Shown: positions 35,061-44,949 of the stretch, one piece after another | Numbering within the stretch: position 1 is the first letter of the stretch | Layout: each line of letters begins with the position of its first letter | Source of the DNA: UBA7430 sp002478765 | GTDB lineage: Bacteria > Bacteroidota > Bacteroidia > Flavobacteriales > UBA7430 | Reading direction: 5' to 3' | Assembly (NCBI GenBank): GCA_943789355.1 | Contig: CALSTU010000002.1 | Location: 558,001-622,000, forward strand | DNA length: 64,000 nt | Notes under the pieces: generated by a model | What the model saw: only the letters and a program-made list of their open reading frames with translations | What the model was told of the DNA's origin: nothing | The model's database searches: none | Translations under genes and position numbers: made by a program

Positions 35061-35068
35061 CAAATATA
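35061..35068 (-). promoter_or_regulatory. -7 promoter box for tig
   Basis: TATATTTG on the minus strand, about 70 bases before the tig ATG. It lies inside the non-conserved upstream extension of the tig frame, supporting the shorter start. Confidence 0.55.
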
Positions 35069-35183
35069 CGTATTTTTTAAAGAGCAGAATAACAAAGCAT
35101 TAATTATATAAGGTTACGCACCCGTTCTACAAAATAAAGGTGTGATGCATCCTAATAAATCAACTTTATAAACTCATAAAACT

Positions 35184-35191
35184 TATCTTTG
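35184..35191 (+). promoter_or_regulatory. -7 promoter box for fbp
   Basis: TATCTTTG is 60 bases before the fbp ATG. The 261-base divergent gap 34991-35251 otherwise shows only AT-rich sequence. Confidence 0.5.
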
Positions 35192-35251
35192 TAACGAACC
35201 CCTACAGGAGAAAAATACATCCATTTCAAAATCAAAAAGTAAAAACGATTT

Positions 35252-36238
35252 ATGAATACCAAAAATGAAATTCTCTTAAGTCAATTCATCAAAAACAGGG
35301 ATGAACTTCATCAACCCGATCCTCAGGCATTCGCTGCAATTTTAAAGGCTGTAGAAGAAGCCTCAGGGAAAGTCCACTCTGTCATAAGCAGAGCTGGCCT
35401 GGTCGATGTTCTGGGAGCTGCAGGAAGCGAGAACATTCAAGGAGAACAGGTCCAAAAATTAGACTTATACGCCAACGAGCAATTCATAGAGAGCCTTGGA
35501 GCTTGCAATCACATTGCAGCTGTTTTGAGCGAGGAAAATGATGAAATCATCACTCTCAACGATTCGGGTGAATACCTATTTGCCACCGACCCTTTGGATG
35601 GATCATCCAACATCGATGTAAACATCTCTGTTGGAACCATATTCTCAGTTTTCAAACGCAAGAGAAAGGGTCCGGTAGAAAAAGAAGAATTTCATCGACA
35701 CGGTTATGAACAAGCAATCGCCGGATACGTACTTTACGGCACGTCTACCGTCTTAATTTACACGTGTGGCAAAGGTGTACATGCATTTACCCTAGAACCA
35801 AGCTCTGGTGAGTTCGTCCTCACAAATGAAAGCATAAAAACACCTCAAAATGGAAATATATTCTCCGTAAATGAGGGAAACTATTATACCATAGAAAAGG
35901 GCATACAGGACTACATTGAGCACTGTAAAAAACTGAACGAAAAAGGAAAACGAACCCACACAGCTCGATTTATGGGCTCTTTAGTGGCTGATTTTCATAG
36001 AAATTTACTCAAAGGCGGGATATTCATTTACCCCGCCACAGCAGATGCTCCTGAAGGACGATTAAGGCTCCTCTACGAATGCAATCCAATAGCGATGATT
36101 GCTGAACAAGCTGGAGGCCTAGCCACCCTGGGGAAAAAACGCCTATTGGACATTAAAGCAAAGGAAATCCACGAAAGATCGCCTTTTTTCACAGGATCTA
36201 AAGTCATGATGAATAAAGCTTTGAGCTATTTGGATTAA
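35252..36238 (+). CDS. fbp: Fructose-1,6-bisphosphatase, class I
   Basis: Fbp hydrolyses fructose-1,6-bisphosphate in gluconeogenesis. The 328-residue enzyme has the metal-binding motif DPLDGSSNIDVN near 112-123, the preceding SEENDE with its metal-ligand Glu, and the C-terminal GG-LA-LGKKR region following the ATADAPEGRLRLLYE motif near residue 275, all standard for class I. Together with the GapB-like gap gene at 7276-8262 it indicates gluconeogenic capacity. A T-less hairpin follows before mfd. Confidence 0.96.
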   Translation: MNTKNEILLSQFIKNRDELHQPDPQAFAAILKAVEEASGKVHSVISRAGLVDVLGAAGSENIQGEQVQKLDLYANEQFIESLGACNHIAAVLSEENDEIITLNDSGEYLFATDPLDGSSNIDVNISVGTIFSVFKRKRKGPVEKEEFHRHGYEQAIAGYVLYGTSTVLIYTCGKGVHAFTLEPSSGEFVLTNESIKTPQNGNIFSVNEGNYYTIEKGIQDYIEHCKKLNEKGKRTHTARFMGSLVADFHRNLLKGGIFIYPATADAPEGRLRLLYECNPIAMIAEQAGGLATLGKKRLLDIKAKEIHERSPFFTGSKVMMNKALSYLD

Positions 36239-36303
36239 TAAGACCTCCATCGCGATACGCCATTGAGCTAGATTGAGGATTTGAATAAAACGAGAGTAGA
36301 AGC

Positions 36304-36330
36304 ACCCCGGTCAGTAAACTGATCCGGGGT
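36304..36330. other. GC-rich hairpin between fbp and mfd
   Basis: ACCCCGG-TCAG pairs with CTGA-(T)-CCGGGGT around a TAAA loop, an 11-pair stem with one bulge. No T-run follows on either strand, so it is not a classical terminator; it may protect the fbp 3' end or attenuate transcription into mfd. Confidence 0.6.
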
Positions 36331-36347
36331 TAAGCCATTAAAGAAAT

Positions 36348-39300
36348 ATGAAAAAAAGCGAATTACTTAACGGTTATCTAAGGAATACTCATGACAGAAC
36401 TATTCTCGACACCTTGAATCGCGAACAGTCCATTCACCTGACTGGGTTGACTGGATCAATCACACCAATAATAGGAAGTCAATGTTTCAAAACTTCAGAT
36501 CAGAACTTTATATTCATACTAACCGACAAGGAGGAAGCAGCTTATTTCCACAACGATTTAGAGCAATTTATTCCCGAAAAAGATCTTCTTTTCTATCCCG
36601 GATCATACCGACGCCCATACCAAATTGAAGAAACTGACAACGCCAATGTGTTATTAAGAGCGGAGATTCTTAACCGATTAAGTACACGAAAAAAACCTTG
36701 TTGTATCGTTACATACCCTGACGCCATATTCGAAAAGGTAATCGCACAAAAAGAGCTGCACAAAAACACTCTAAAACTTGTCGTCGGAGAAGAAATAGGA
36801 ATCGACTTTTTAAATGAAACTTTATTCGAATATGGCTTTGAATATTCTGATTTTGTTGTGGAGCCGGGTCAATTTTCTATTCGTGGTGGAATTGTGGATG
36901 TTTTCTCCTTTTCTAGTGAACAACCCTACCGAATCGAATTTTTCGGTGATGAAGTCGAAAGTATTCGAAGCTTCAACATCAACACACAATTGTCCATTAA
37001 GGAAGTTAAAAAACTCAGCATCATTCCTAATGTAGAACACAAAGAGATGATAGAATCTCGTGTTTCTTTCATGAATTACCTCCATGAAAAGTCGATCTTA
37101 TGGGTTAAAGATGAAGAGCTCTGTAAAGCTCACTTAGACAAACTGTATTTAAAAGCATACAATTCTTTCGAGGAGCTAAATGGCAGCATCAAACACATTA
37201 AACCCGAAGAATTATTCATCAATGCTAAGACCTACTCAAATAACACAGAGCACTTTCATAAAATTTCATTTGGTGGCAAGGAGGATAAATCAACTCATAA
37301 AATTGAGTTTCAAACCTCATTTCAACCGAGCTTCAACAAACAGTTTGATCTTATTATTGAGCATTTTAATGAAATGTCTCAGAAAGGGTATACCAATCTT
37401 ATCTTGTGTTCTTCTCAAAAGCAAGAAGAACGATTTCATAACATCTTCGATAAGATTGATGGGGAGTTCAAATACAGCACCATCCTACTCCCGCTTCATG
37501 AGGGGTTTGTCGATCATGAGAACAAGATACTTTGTTATACCGACCATCAATTATTTGAAAGATATCATAAATTCAGACTCAAATCTGCGCAACAATATAA
37601 GAAAACCATCACGCTTGACGAGATTACCAATTTAGATATCGGAGATTTCGTAACTCATATCGATCATGGAATAGGAAAGTTTGGCGGTCTGCAAAAAATA
37701 GATGTCCAAGGGAAAAAACAAGAAGCCATAAAACTCATCTATCGCAACAATGACTTACTTTATGTTAGCATTCATGCGCTCCACAAGATTAGCAAATTTA
37801 ACGGTAAGGAAGGCAAAGCTCCAAAAATTCACCAATTGGGCTCACCACAATGGGCCAAAACAAAAAGCAAAACCAAAACAAAAATTAAAACCGTTGCTTA
37901 TGATCTCATTCAGCTATACGCCAAACGTAAAGCAGTTAAAGGTTTTGCATTTAACCCGGATAATTACCTTCAGTATGAGTTAGAAGCAAGCTTTATTTAT
38001 GAAGACACCCCCGATCAGCTTAAAACAACTCAAGCCGTTAAGAAAGATATGGAATCCAACATTCCAATGGATCGATTGGTTTGTGGTGATGTTGGTTTTG
38101 GTAAAACCGAAATTGCAATACGAGCTGCATTTAAAGCCGTATGCGACAACAAACAAGTTGCCCTACTTGTTCCCACAACCATATTGGCTTTACAGCACTA
38201 TAAAACGTTCCGAAAACGATTGAAAGACTTTCCATGTGAAGTAGACTATATAAACCGTTTTAAGACAGCTAAACAGCAAAAAGAAACACTGCAAAACTTA
38301 GCCGATGGAAAGGTAGACATCATCATTGGGACACATCGACTGGTTGGAAAGGATGTTAAATTCCTTGACCTTGGATTGCTTGTTATTGATGAAGAGCAAA
38401 AGTTTGGTGTTGGAGTGAAAGACAAACTAAAAACCATCAAATCAAATGTTGATACTTTAACTCTAACGGCTACCCCTATACCTAGGACATTACAATTCTC
38501 ATTAATGGCTGCTAGAGATTTATCAACCATCAAAACAGCGCCCCCAAACAGACTTCCTGTACAAACCCAAAATATTGGGTTTAATGAAGAAACACTCAGG
38601 GATGCCATACAATATGAAGTTTCAAGAGGAGGTCAAGTTTTCTTCATCCACAACAGAATCGAAAACATCAAAGAGGTCGCGGGGATGATCCAACGACTTT
38701 GTCCTGACGTAAAGGTCGGTATAGGCCACGGCCAGATGGAAGGCCCTAAATTGGAACGTTTGATGTTAGACTTTATTGAGGGTGAATTTGATTTGCTCGT
38801 ATCCACAACCATTATCGAGAGTGGCCTGGACATCCCGAATGCAAACACCATCATCATTAATAATGCACAAAACTTTGGACTCAGTGACCTACATCAAATG
38901 AGAGGCCGCGTGGGGCGTTCCAATAAAAAAGCCTTTTGCTACCTGGTGACACCGCCAAGAATTAGCATGGGTGAGGAAGGTCGGAAACGAATTCAGGCTC
39001 TGGAGCAACATGCAGATCTTGGATCAGGGTTTAATATTGCAATGCGAGATCTTGAGATTCGTGGAGCAGGAGATATCCTTGGGGCCGAACAGTCAGGATT
39101 TATCTCTGATATCGGATTTGAGATGTATCAGAAAATATTAAACGAAGCCGTACAAGAGCTGAAAGAAACTGAATTTAAAGATTTGTATGCGTCAGAGACT
39201 TCCGATTCATTGTTTGTCGACGAATGCCAGATAGATACGGATATGGAAATCTTAATTCCGGACGATTATGTAAACTCAATTTCTGAGCGACTTCAACTCT

Positions 39301-39674
39301 ACAAAGACATCAATACTATTGAAAATGAACAGGAGTTAAAAATATTTGAAGAGCAAATTACGGATCGATTTGGAGCTACGCCCCCACCGGTAGAGAAATT
39401 ACTTGATTCTGTTCGTCTGAAATGGATTGCCCGTGATTTAGGCTTTGAAAAAGTAATTCTTAAATCGCAGAAAATGATCGCTTACTTCGTTGCCAACCCT
39501 CAGTCCACATTTTTTGAATCTGAGTCTTTCAAGAACATCATAAGTTTCATAAAAGATAACCCAAAATCTTGTCAGATGAAGGAAAGAAACAACAAACTAA
39601 GTTTGGTGTTTGAAAAAATAGATTTGATAGGAAAAGCTTTAGAGCAATTCAGAATGATTAAAACACAACCTTAA
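36348..39674 (+). CDS. mfd: Transcription-repair coupling factor
   Basis: Mfd displaces RNA polymerase stalled at DNA lesions and recruits UvrA. The 1108-residue protein has the UvrB-homology region at the N terminus (YRRPYQIEETDNANVLLRAE, RGGIVDVFSF), the CarD-like RNA polymerase interaction domain near 425-480 (GDFVTHIDHGIGKFGGL), and RecG-like helicase motifs: Walker A GDVGFGKTEIA near 580, DEEQKFGV, TLTATPIPRTL, ESGLDIPNANT and QMRGRVGRS. The C-terminal D7 domain follows. It starts 109 bases after fbp and has no clear TAnnTTTG box of its own. Confidence 0.97.
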   Translation: MKKSELLNGYLRNTHDRTILDTLNREQSIHLTGLTGSITPIIGSQCFKTSDQNFIFILTDKEEAAYFHNDLEQFIPEKDLLFYPGSYRRPYQIEETDNANVLLRAEILNRLSTRKKPCCIVTYPDAIFEKVIAQKELHKNTLKLVVGEEIGIDFLNETLFEYGFEYSDFVVEPGQFSIRGGIVDVFSFSSEQPYRIEFFGDEVESIRSFNINTQLSIKEVKKLSIIPNVEHKEMIESRVSFMNYLHEKSILWVKDEELCKAHLDKLYLKAYNSFEELNGSIKHIKPEELFINAKTYSNNTEHFHKISFGGKEDKSTHKIEFQTSFQPSFNKQFDLIIEHFNEMSQKGYTNLILCSSQKQEERFHNIFDKIDGEFKYSTILLPLHEGFVDHENKILCYTDHQLFERYHKFRLKSAQQYKKTITLDEITNLDIGDFVTHIDHGIGKFGGLQKIDVQGKKQEAIKLIYRNNDLLYVSIHALHKISKFNGKEGKAPKIHQLGSPQWAKTKSKTKTKIKTVAYDLIQLYAKRKAVKGFAFNPDNYLQYELEASFIYEDTPDQLKTTQAVKKDMESNIPMDRLVCGDVGFGKTEIAIRAAFKAVCDNKQVALLVPTTILALQHYKTFRKRLKDFPCEVDYINRFKTAKQQKETLQNLADGKVDIIIGTHRLVGKDVKFLDLGLLVIDEEQKFGVGVKDKLKTIKSNVDTLTLTATPIPRTLQFSLMAARDLSTIKTAPPNRLPVQTQNIGFNEETLRDAIQYEVSRGGQVFFIHNRIENIKEVAGMIQRLCPDVKVGIGHGQMEGPKLERLMLDFIEGEFDLLVSTTIIESGLDIPNANTIIINNAQNFGLSDLHQMRGRVGRSNKKAFCYLVTPPRISMGEEGRKRIQALEQHADLGSGFNIAMRDLEIRGAGDILGAEQSGFISDIGFEMYQKILNEAVQELKETEFKDLYASETSDSLFVDECQIDTDMEILIPDDYVNSISERLQLYKDINTIENEQELKIFEEQITDRFGATPPPVEKLLDSVRLKWIARDLGFEKVILKSQKMIAYFVANPQSTFFESESFKNIISFIKDNPKSCQMKERNNKLSLVFEKIDLIGKALEQFRMIKTQP

Positions 39675-39676
39675 CA

Positions 39677-40771
39677 CTACTTGGCTAATACAGGGTTTAC
39701 GCCCAATTCTTTAAGCATTTTGTAATGGGAATAAACAGCGCTCAAATACGTCTTTTTGTCGTTGTAAAAAATACCGTATTCTTCTGCCGTTGCCTTAACA
39801 ATATCTGAGATTTTAGTGTAATGAACATGGCAGATATTGGGAAATAAATGGTGTTCAATTTGAAAATTCAAACCACCCACGAACCACGTAACAAATTTTG
39901 AGTTCTTCGCAAAGTTAGCGGTCGTTTTCAATTGATGAATCATCCACTCATTTTCTACTTGACCTTCATCCGTAGGAACAGGAAAAGAAACCCCTTCAAC
40001 TACGTGAGCCAACTGGAAAGTTACGGTTAAAATAAACCCAGCAACCATATTCATCACCATCCAACCTAAAACAACTTGCCACCACAAAAAAGGTGAAAAA
40101 ACCATTGGCAAAACAAAAATGAAACACCAGTATGCAATTTTGTAAAGGACGAGTTTTCTAAATTGTTTTAATTTATCTAGCTTACCATCCGGGCTTAAAC
40201 CCAACTTGGTAAATCTTCGGTACTGAACAAAATCCAAAATTGCCCACAAAATAGTCCCTAGAGTATATAAAAAGAATGCATAGATATGCTGGTATTTGTG
40301 ACCCTTCTCCCACTTCTGCTCCGATGACAATCTCAACAATGGATCTTGATCAATATCACCATCTAAACCATCAATATTCGTATAGGTATGATGAAGAATG
40401 TTGTGTTGTACTTTCCAGTTGTATACATCACCACCAATGAGGTGAATACAAATCCCTAACAAATTATTGACTTTAGGGTTTGAAGAATAAGCTCCATGGT
40501 TCGCATCGTGCATTACAGACATGCCTATACCCGCCATACCAAAGCCCATAACAACAGCCAACATAACGGCCCATGTTCCGGTAAGCACGCCCAAATAAAC
40601 ACAGGTGTAAGGCACTAGGTAAATTAGAAACATGGCAATGGACTTAATCACCATATGTCTGTTTGCATTTCGAGAGATGTTATTTTCTTTAAAATATCCA
40701 TTCACTCGTTTTCTCAACTCTCTTACAAAAGTTGCTTGATCTTTGTTTTGAAATCTTATTCTTGGTATCAT
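39677..40771 (-). CDS. Membrane fatty acid desaturase, front-end-like
   Basis: The 364-residue integral membrane di-iron enzyme introduces a double bond into acyl chains. The three His boxes are HDANH (88-92), HNILHH (123-128) and QIEHH (304-308). The Gln in the last box is characteristic of front-end (delta-5/delta-6, linoleoyl-CoA desaturase-like) enzymes. Unlike eukaryotic front-end desaturases it has no cytochrome b5 domain (no HPGG), so electrons must come from a separate ferredoxin or cytochrome. Four or more membrane helices lie around 44-85 and 210-260. It stands alone with its own promoter and is convergent with mfd, 2 bases apart. Confidence 0.92.
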   Translation of the reverse strand: MIPRIRFQNKDQATFVRELRKRVNGYFKENNISRNANRHMVIKSIAMFLIYLVPYTCVYLGVLTGTWAVMLAVVMGFGMAGIGMSVMHDANHGAYSSNPKVNNLLGICIHLIGGDVYNWKVQHNILHHTYTNIDGLDGDIDQDPLLRLSSEQKWEKGHKYQHIYAFFLYTLGTILWAILDFVQYRRFTKLGLSPDGKLDKLKQFRKLVLYKIAYWCFIFVLPMVFSPFLWWQVVLGWMVMNMVAGFILTVTFQLAHVVEGVSFPVPTDEGQVENEWMIHQLKTTANFAKNSKFVTWFVGGLNFQIEHHLFPNICHVHYTKISDIVKATAEEYGIFYNDKKTYLSAVYSHYKMLKELGVNPVLAK

Positions 40772-40795
40772 AGCTTGTAACTAAAAAATGCATTG

Positions 40796-40825
40796 CAAAT
40801 TTACGGCTATTCTATGAAGAACAAA
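40796..40825 (-). promoter_or_regulatory. Complete -33/-7 promoter for the desaturase
   Basis: On the minus strand TTTG (40822-40825), an 18-base spacer and TAAATTTG (40796-40803) form the best full Bacteroidota promoter in the window, about 24 bases before the desaturase ATG. Confidence 0.65.
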
Positions 40826-40897
40826 CTTTTTTTTATTGTTAATTAACTTTTGTGATACTTGCTTTAAATGGAAGCTCTCATTGCAAATTACAGAAAA

Positions 40898-40929
40898 CAA
40901 AAAAGCCCTCTCAGCATAGTGAAAGGGCT
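40898..40929 (-). terminator. Terminator after sucB
   Basis: On the minus strand AGCCCT and AGGGCT pair (40904-40929), followed by a six-T run at 40903-40898. Confidence 0.85.
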
Positions 40930-40950
40930 ATTTATGTTAAGACGAGCATT

Positions 40951-42150
40951 CTAAAGCTCTAAATTATCTTTAATATGGGCGTCTCCATCCAACAACAATT
41001 CTACAGGATTTTCAAGCGCCTCTTTTACCGCACATAAAAAGCCTACAGACTCACGACCATCAATAATTCGATGATCGTATGAAAGTGCTACGTACATGAT
41101 CGGACGAACAACAACTTCACCAGCAACAACTACAGGTCGTTCAACAATATTGTGCATTCCTAATATAGCGGATTGCGGAGGGTTTATAATCGGAGTAGAT
41201 AGCATAGAACCAAACACACCTCCATTGGTAATGGTAAATGTTCCTCCAAGCATATCGTCCATAGCCATCTTACCATCACGAGCCTTTATGGCTAAACGTC
41301 TGATCTCAGATTCAATCCCTTCAAAACTTAACAATTCGGCATTCCGAACAACAGGAACCATAAGTCCTTTTGGGGAACTCACGGCTATTGATATATCTGC
41401 ATAGTCGTAGTAGACTACATCTTTTCCATCAATCATCGCATTTACATCAGGGAATAATTTTAAGGCCCTGGTAACCGCTTTGGTGAAAAATGACATAAAT
41501 CCTAAACCAACACCATGCTTTTCTTTAAAGTCCTCTTTATAAATCGCTCGAAGATCCATAATCGGCTTCATATCAACCTCATTAAAGGTCGTTAGCATGG
41601 CCGTTTCATTCTTTACAGAAACCAACCGCTCAGCTACTTTTCTTCGTAAAACAGACATTTTCTTGCGTTCCAAACCTCTTGGCCCCGGTCCGTTACCCAT
41701 GGCTGTTTTGGCTTTTACAACGTCTTCTTTTGTAACACGACCATCTTTTCCTGAACCTTGCGTAATTTCAACACCCTTTTCCGCCATCATCTTTCGTGCG
41801 GCAGGAGAGGCAGTTCCTGTTGCGTAGGATGTTTTAGATGGATCAACAGCTTGAACACTTTTTACTTCTGGAGACTTCTCATCCTTTGATTGATCGGAAG
41901 AAGCAGATCCCTCTACCGAGGTATCTATAACACAGGCCACTTCACCAACAGCTACAGATTCACCCTCTTCTACTTTTATCGTGATCGCTCCACTTTCTTC
42001 AGCTGCTAAGGTTAATGTTGCCTTATCGGAATCAATTTCGCAAATCTCTTGATCTTTTTCTACATAGTCTCCATCAGCGACAAGCCAACTTGCTATTTCT
42101 ACTTCAGAAATTGATTCCCCAGGAGATGGAACTTTCATTTCTATAATCAT
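40951..42150 (-). CDS. sucB: 2-oxoglutarate dehydrogenase E2 (dihydrolipoyl succinyltransferase)
   Basis: E2 transfers succinyl groups from lipoate to CoA. The 399-residue protein has one N-terminal lipoyl domain with the modified Lys43 (EIDSDKATL), a hinge, an E1/E3-binding domain near 110-145 (SPAARKMMAEKGV), and the catalytic domain ending SYDHRIIDG with active-site His360 and Asp364. The lipoate would be made by the lipA product encoded at 8299-9174. It follows sucA after 32 bases; the E3 gene lpd is not in the window. Confidence 0.96.
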   Translation of the reverse strand: MIIEMKVPSPGESISEVEIASWLVADGDYVEKDQEICEIDSDKATLTLAAEESGAITIKVEEGESVAVGEVACVIDTSVEGSASSDQSKDEKSPEVKSVQAVDPSKTSYATGTASPAARKMMAEKGVEITQGSGKDGRVTKEDVVKAKTAMGNGPGPRGLERKKMSVLRRKVAERLVSVKNETAMLTTFNEVDMKPIMDLRAIYKEDFKEKHGVGLGFMSFFTKAVTRALKLFPDVNAMIDGKDVVYYDYADISIAVSSPKGLMVPVVRNAELLSFEGIESEIRRLAIKARDGKMAMDDMLGGTFTITNGGVFGSMLSTPIINPPQSAILGMHNIVERPVVVAGEVVVRPIMYVALSYDHRIIDGRESVGFLCAVKEALENPVELLLDGDAHIKDNLEL

Positions 42151-42182
42151 AACGGTATAATTTTGCCTTCTTAATTTCTATT

Positions 42183-44906
42183 TTAAATATCAAACACACC
42201 TTCTATAACAGCGCGTTGACGTCGAGCCGAACGCTTTGCAGATCCTGATGCCGGAGTCGCACTAGCAGAACGGGAAACAACTTGCAATGGTAACGCTCTC
42301 CAATGTCTAAGAATAAAGCCCCAAGCTCCCATATTTGCTGGTTCTTCTTGTGCCCAAACATAATCTTTCACTTTCGAGTATTTGGCTACAATAGCGTCCA
42401 ATTGTGTTTTCGGAAATGGATACAATTGCTCCAGGCGAACCAAAACTACGTCTTGGGCATTGCGCTTCTCTTTTTCTTCCCGTAATTCATAGTAAATTTT
42501 ACCCGAACAGAATACAATCTTATTTACTTCCTCTGCTTCGGGTACAACATCTTCAATAACTTCTTGAAATTTACCTTCAACCAAATCACCAACAGATGAC
42601 ACACACTTCGGATGGCGTAACAAACTTTTTGGACTCATAACCACCAACGGTTTTCGGAAATCTCTATGGAGTTGACGTCTCAGCAAGTGAAAGAAGTTTG
42701 CAGGCGTCGTTGCGTTGGCTACTTGCATGTTGTATTGACCACACAATTGCAAATAGCGTTCTAATCGTGCGCTGGAATGTTCTGCTCCTTGCCCCTCATA
42801 TCCATGAGGTAAAAGCATCACCAAACCATTGTATATTTCCCACTTATCCTCAGCGGCAGACAAATACTGGTCGATAAGAATTTGAGCTCCATTGGAAAAA
42901 TCTCCAAACTGCGCTTCCCAAATGGTAAGAACATCCGGAGAGGCTAGTGCATAACCGTAATCAAAACCTAAAACACCATATTCCGATAAGAGCGAATTGT
43001 AAACATCAAATTTAGCTTGGTCATCCGCCAAATGGTTTAATAGGTTAACACGCTCTTCAGACTCCAAATTTCTTAATATAGCATGTCGATGTGAAAATGT
43101 TCCACGTTCAACATCCTGACCGGTCATGCGAACTTCTTTACCCTCAATTAAAATGGACCCGTAAGCAAGTAATTCAGCCATACCCCAATCCAGACGATCG
43201 GTTTCGTTGAACATTTTTTGCCGATCCTTTAAAAGTCGTAATGCTTTTTTGTAGAACTGGTGGCCAGCAGGTGCTGTATATAACGCCCGAGCAATACGAG
43301 ATAGCGCATCGTAAGGAACTCCCGTATCCGGAGAAGTAAGAAAATCTTTAGCACGAGCCTTTTTGATATGAGCCCACTCTTTTTCCATAAACCGAGTGAT
43401 GCTGGTGGTGTCTTCTTTTCGTGCTTCGTTTAAATCAACTTCAAGCAAGTTTTTGAATTGCTTGACCATTTCCTTTACAATGTTTGCCTCAACAACACCT
43501 TGAGCCATCAACTTTTGATTGTAAATCTCTCTAGGGTTTGGATGTTTGGAAATTGCCTGATACAGTTTAGGCTGGGTAAATCGGGGCTCATCTCCCTCGT
43601 TATGTCCATAACGACGGTAACAGAGTAAATCGATAAAAACGTCTTTTTTAAATTCTTGTCGGTAAGCTACTGCAAAGTCCATAGCATGCACAACGGCTTC
43701 AACATCATCTCCATTAATGTGCAAGACCGGGCATAAAGTTGTTTTTGCAACATCTGTACAGTAGGTACTTGAACGACCATCAAGATAATTCGTTGTAAAA
43801 CCAACTTGGTTGTTTATCACAATATGAATGCTCCCTCCCGTCTTGTATGCCGGAAGTTGCGCCATTTGAATTATTTCATAGACCAAACCTTGTCCCGCTA
43901 TCGCCGCGTCGCCATGAATAATGATCGGTAATAATTTAGAATCATCACCTGCATATTTGTGGTTAATCTTTGCTCTTGAGATCCCTTGCATTACAGAAGC
44001 TACGGTCTCGAGGTGTGAAGGGTTTGGCACCAAACACATACTCACATCCTTCCCGGAATCCGTTGTTACATCGTAAGAGTATCCTAGGTGATATTTTACA
44101 TCGCCATCAAACTCTTCGTCTTCATATCCTTTGCCTTCAAACTCTTTAAAAACCTGCTTGTAAGGCTTTTTAAAAATATTAGCCAGGACACTCAAACGAC
44201 CACGATGAGCCATCCCAATCACAAATTCTTTAATGTTTAGCGTTGCTCCGTTCTCTACAAGAGCATCTAATGCAGGAATTAGTGCCTCACCGCCTTCCAG
44301 CGAAAAACGCTTCTGTCCTACGTATTTGGTGTGTAAAAAACTTTCGAATGCAACGGCCTCATTTAGTTTCTTTAGAATTTGTTTCTTCTTCTCTAAATTA
44401 AAATTAGGCTGATTGTCATTTTGATGTATGTAATTTCCAATCCAATTTCGCTCACGTGGATTTCGGATGTACATGTATTCAACCCCAATGGATTGACAAT
44501 ACACTTTTTTCAAGTGTATGATGACATCCTTTAATGAAGTAGCTCCAATCCCACATTGAGTACCTGCTTGAAAAACAGTATCCAGATCATCGTCCGATAA
44601 ATCAAACTGTTCGAGATCTATTTTAGGATTGTAATCTCTTCGCGCTCTTACGGGATTTGTATCTGTAAAAAGATGCCCGCGTTGACGATAAGAATCGATA
44701 AGGTTGATGACCCTAAATTCTTTTTTGAAAGAGTCTGGAAGCTGCGCTTCAAACTCTTCTTCTGTATAGGCTTCATTTGCGAAGTCATATCCTTGAAAAA
44801 AGCTCCTCCAACTTGGCTCTACGGAATCTGGTTGCTTGAGATATTGTTCATAAATCTCTTCAAAAAAAACCGTATTCGCTGCTCCTAAAAATGAGTAATT
44901 ATCCAT
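42183..44906 (-). CDS. sucA: 2-oxoglutarate dehydrogenase E1
   Basis: SucA is the thiamine diphosphate-dependent decarboxylase of the TCA cycle. The 907-residue protein begins MDNYSFLGAANTVFFEEIYEQYLKQPDSV, the normal E1o start, and carries GMAHRGRLSVLAN near 252, HGDAAIAGQG near 333, the ThDP-binding GDD region near 400 and YRRYGHNEGDEP near 438. The frame is open upstream to 44948, but that segment contains the promoter box, so ATG 44906 is used. It is followed by sucB. Confidence 0.97.
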   Translation of the reverse strand: MDNYSFLGAANTVFFEEIYEQYLKQPDSVEPSWRSFFQGYDFANEAYTEEEFEAQLPDSFKKEFRVINLIDSYRQRGHLFTDTNPVRARRDYNPKIDLEQFDLSDDDLDTVFQAGTQCGIGATSLKDVIIHLKKVYCQSIGVEYMYIRNPRERNWIGNYIHQNDNQPNFNLEKKKQILKKLNEAVAFESFLHTKYVGQKRFSLEGGEALIPALDALVENGATLNIKEFVIGMAHRGRLSVLANIFKKPYKQVFKEFEGKGYEDEEFDGDVKYHLGYSYDVTTDSGKDVSMCLVPNPSHLETVASVMQGISRAKINHKYAGDDSKLLPIIIHGDAAIAGQGLVYEIIQMAQLPAYKTGGSIHIVINNQVGFTTNYLDGRSSTYCTDVAKTTLCPVLHINGDDVEAVVHAMDFAVAYRQEFKKDVFIDLLCYRRYGHNEGDEPRFTQPKLYQAISKHPNPREIYNQKLMAQGVVEANIVKEMVKQFKNLLEVDLNEARKEDTTSITRFMEKEWAHIKKARAKDFLTSPDTGVPYDALSRIARALYTAPAGHQFYKKALRLLKDRQKMFNETDRLDWGMAELLAYGSILIEGKEVRMTGQDVERGTFSHRHAILRNLESEERVNLLNHLADDQAKFDVYNSLLSEYGVLGFDYGYALASPDVLTIWEAQFGDFSNGAQILIDQYLSAAEDKWEIYNGLVMLLPHGYEGQGAEHSSARLERYLQLCGQYNMQVANATTPANFFHLLRRQLHRDFRKPLVVMSPKSLLRHPKCVSSVGDLVEGKFQEVIEDVVPEAEEVNKIVFCSGKIYYELREEKEKRNAQDVVLVRLEQLYPFPKTQLDAIVAKYSKVKDYVWAQEEPANMGAWGFILRHWRALPLQVVSRSASATPASGSAKRSARRQRAVIEGVFDI

Positions 44907-44934
44907 CGTTTCTTTAAACGCAATAAATTTATTC

Positions 44935-44942
44935 CAAAAATA
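44935..44942 (-). promoter_or_regulatory. -7 promoter box for sucAB
   Basis: TATTTTTG on the minus strand, 28 bases before the sucA ATG and just after the stop of the preceding gene. Confidence 0.5.
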
Positions 44943-44949
44943 AAACAAA

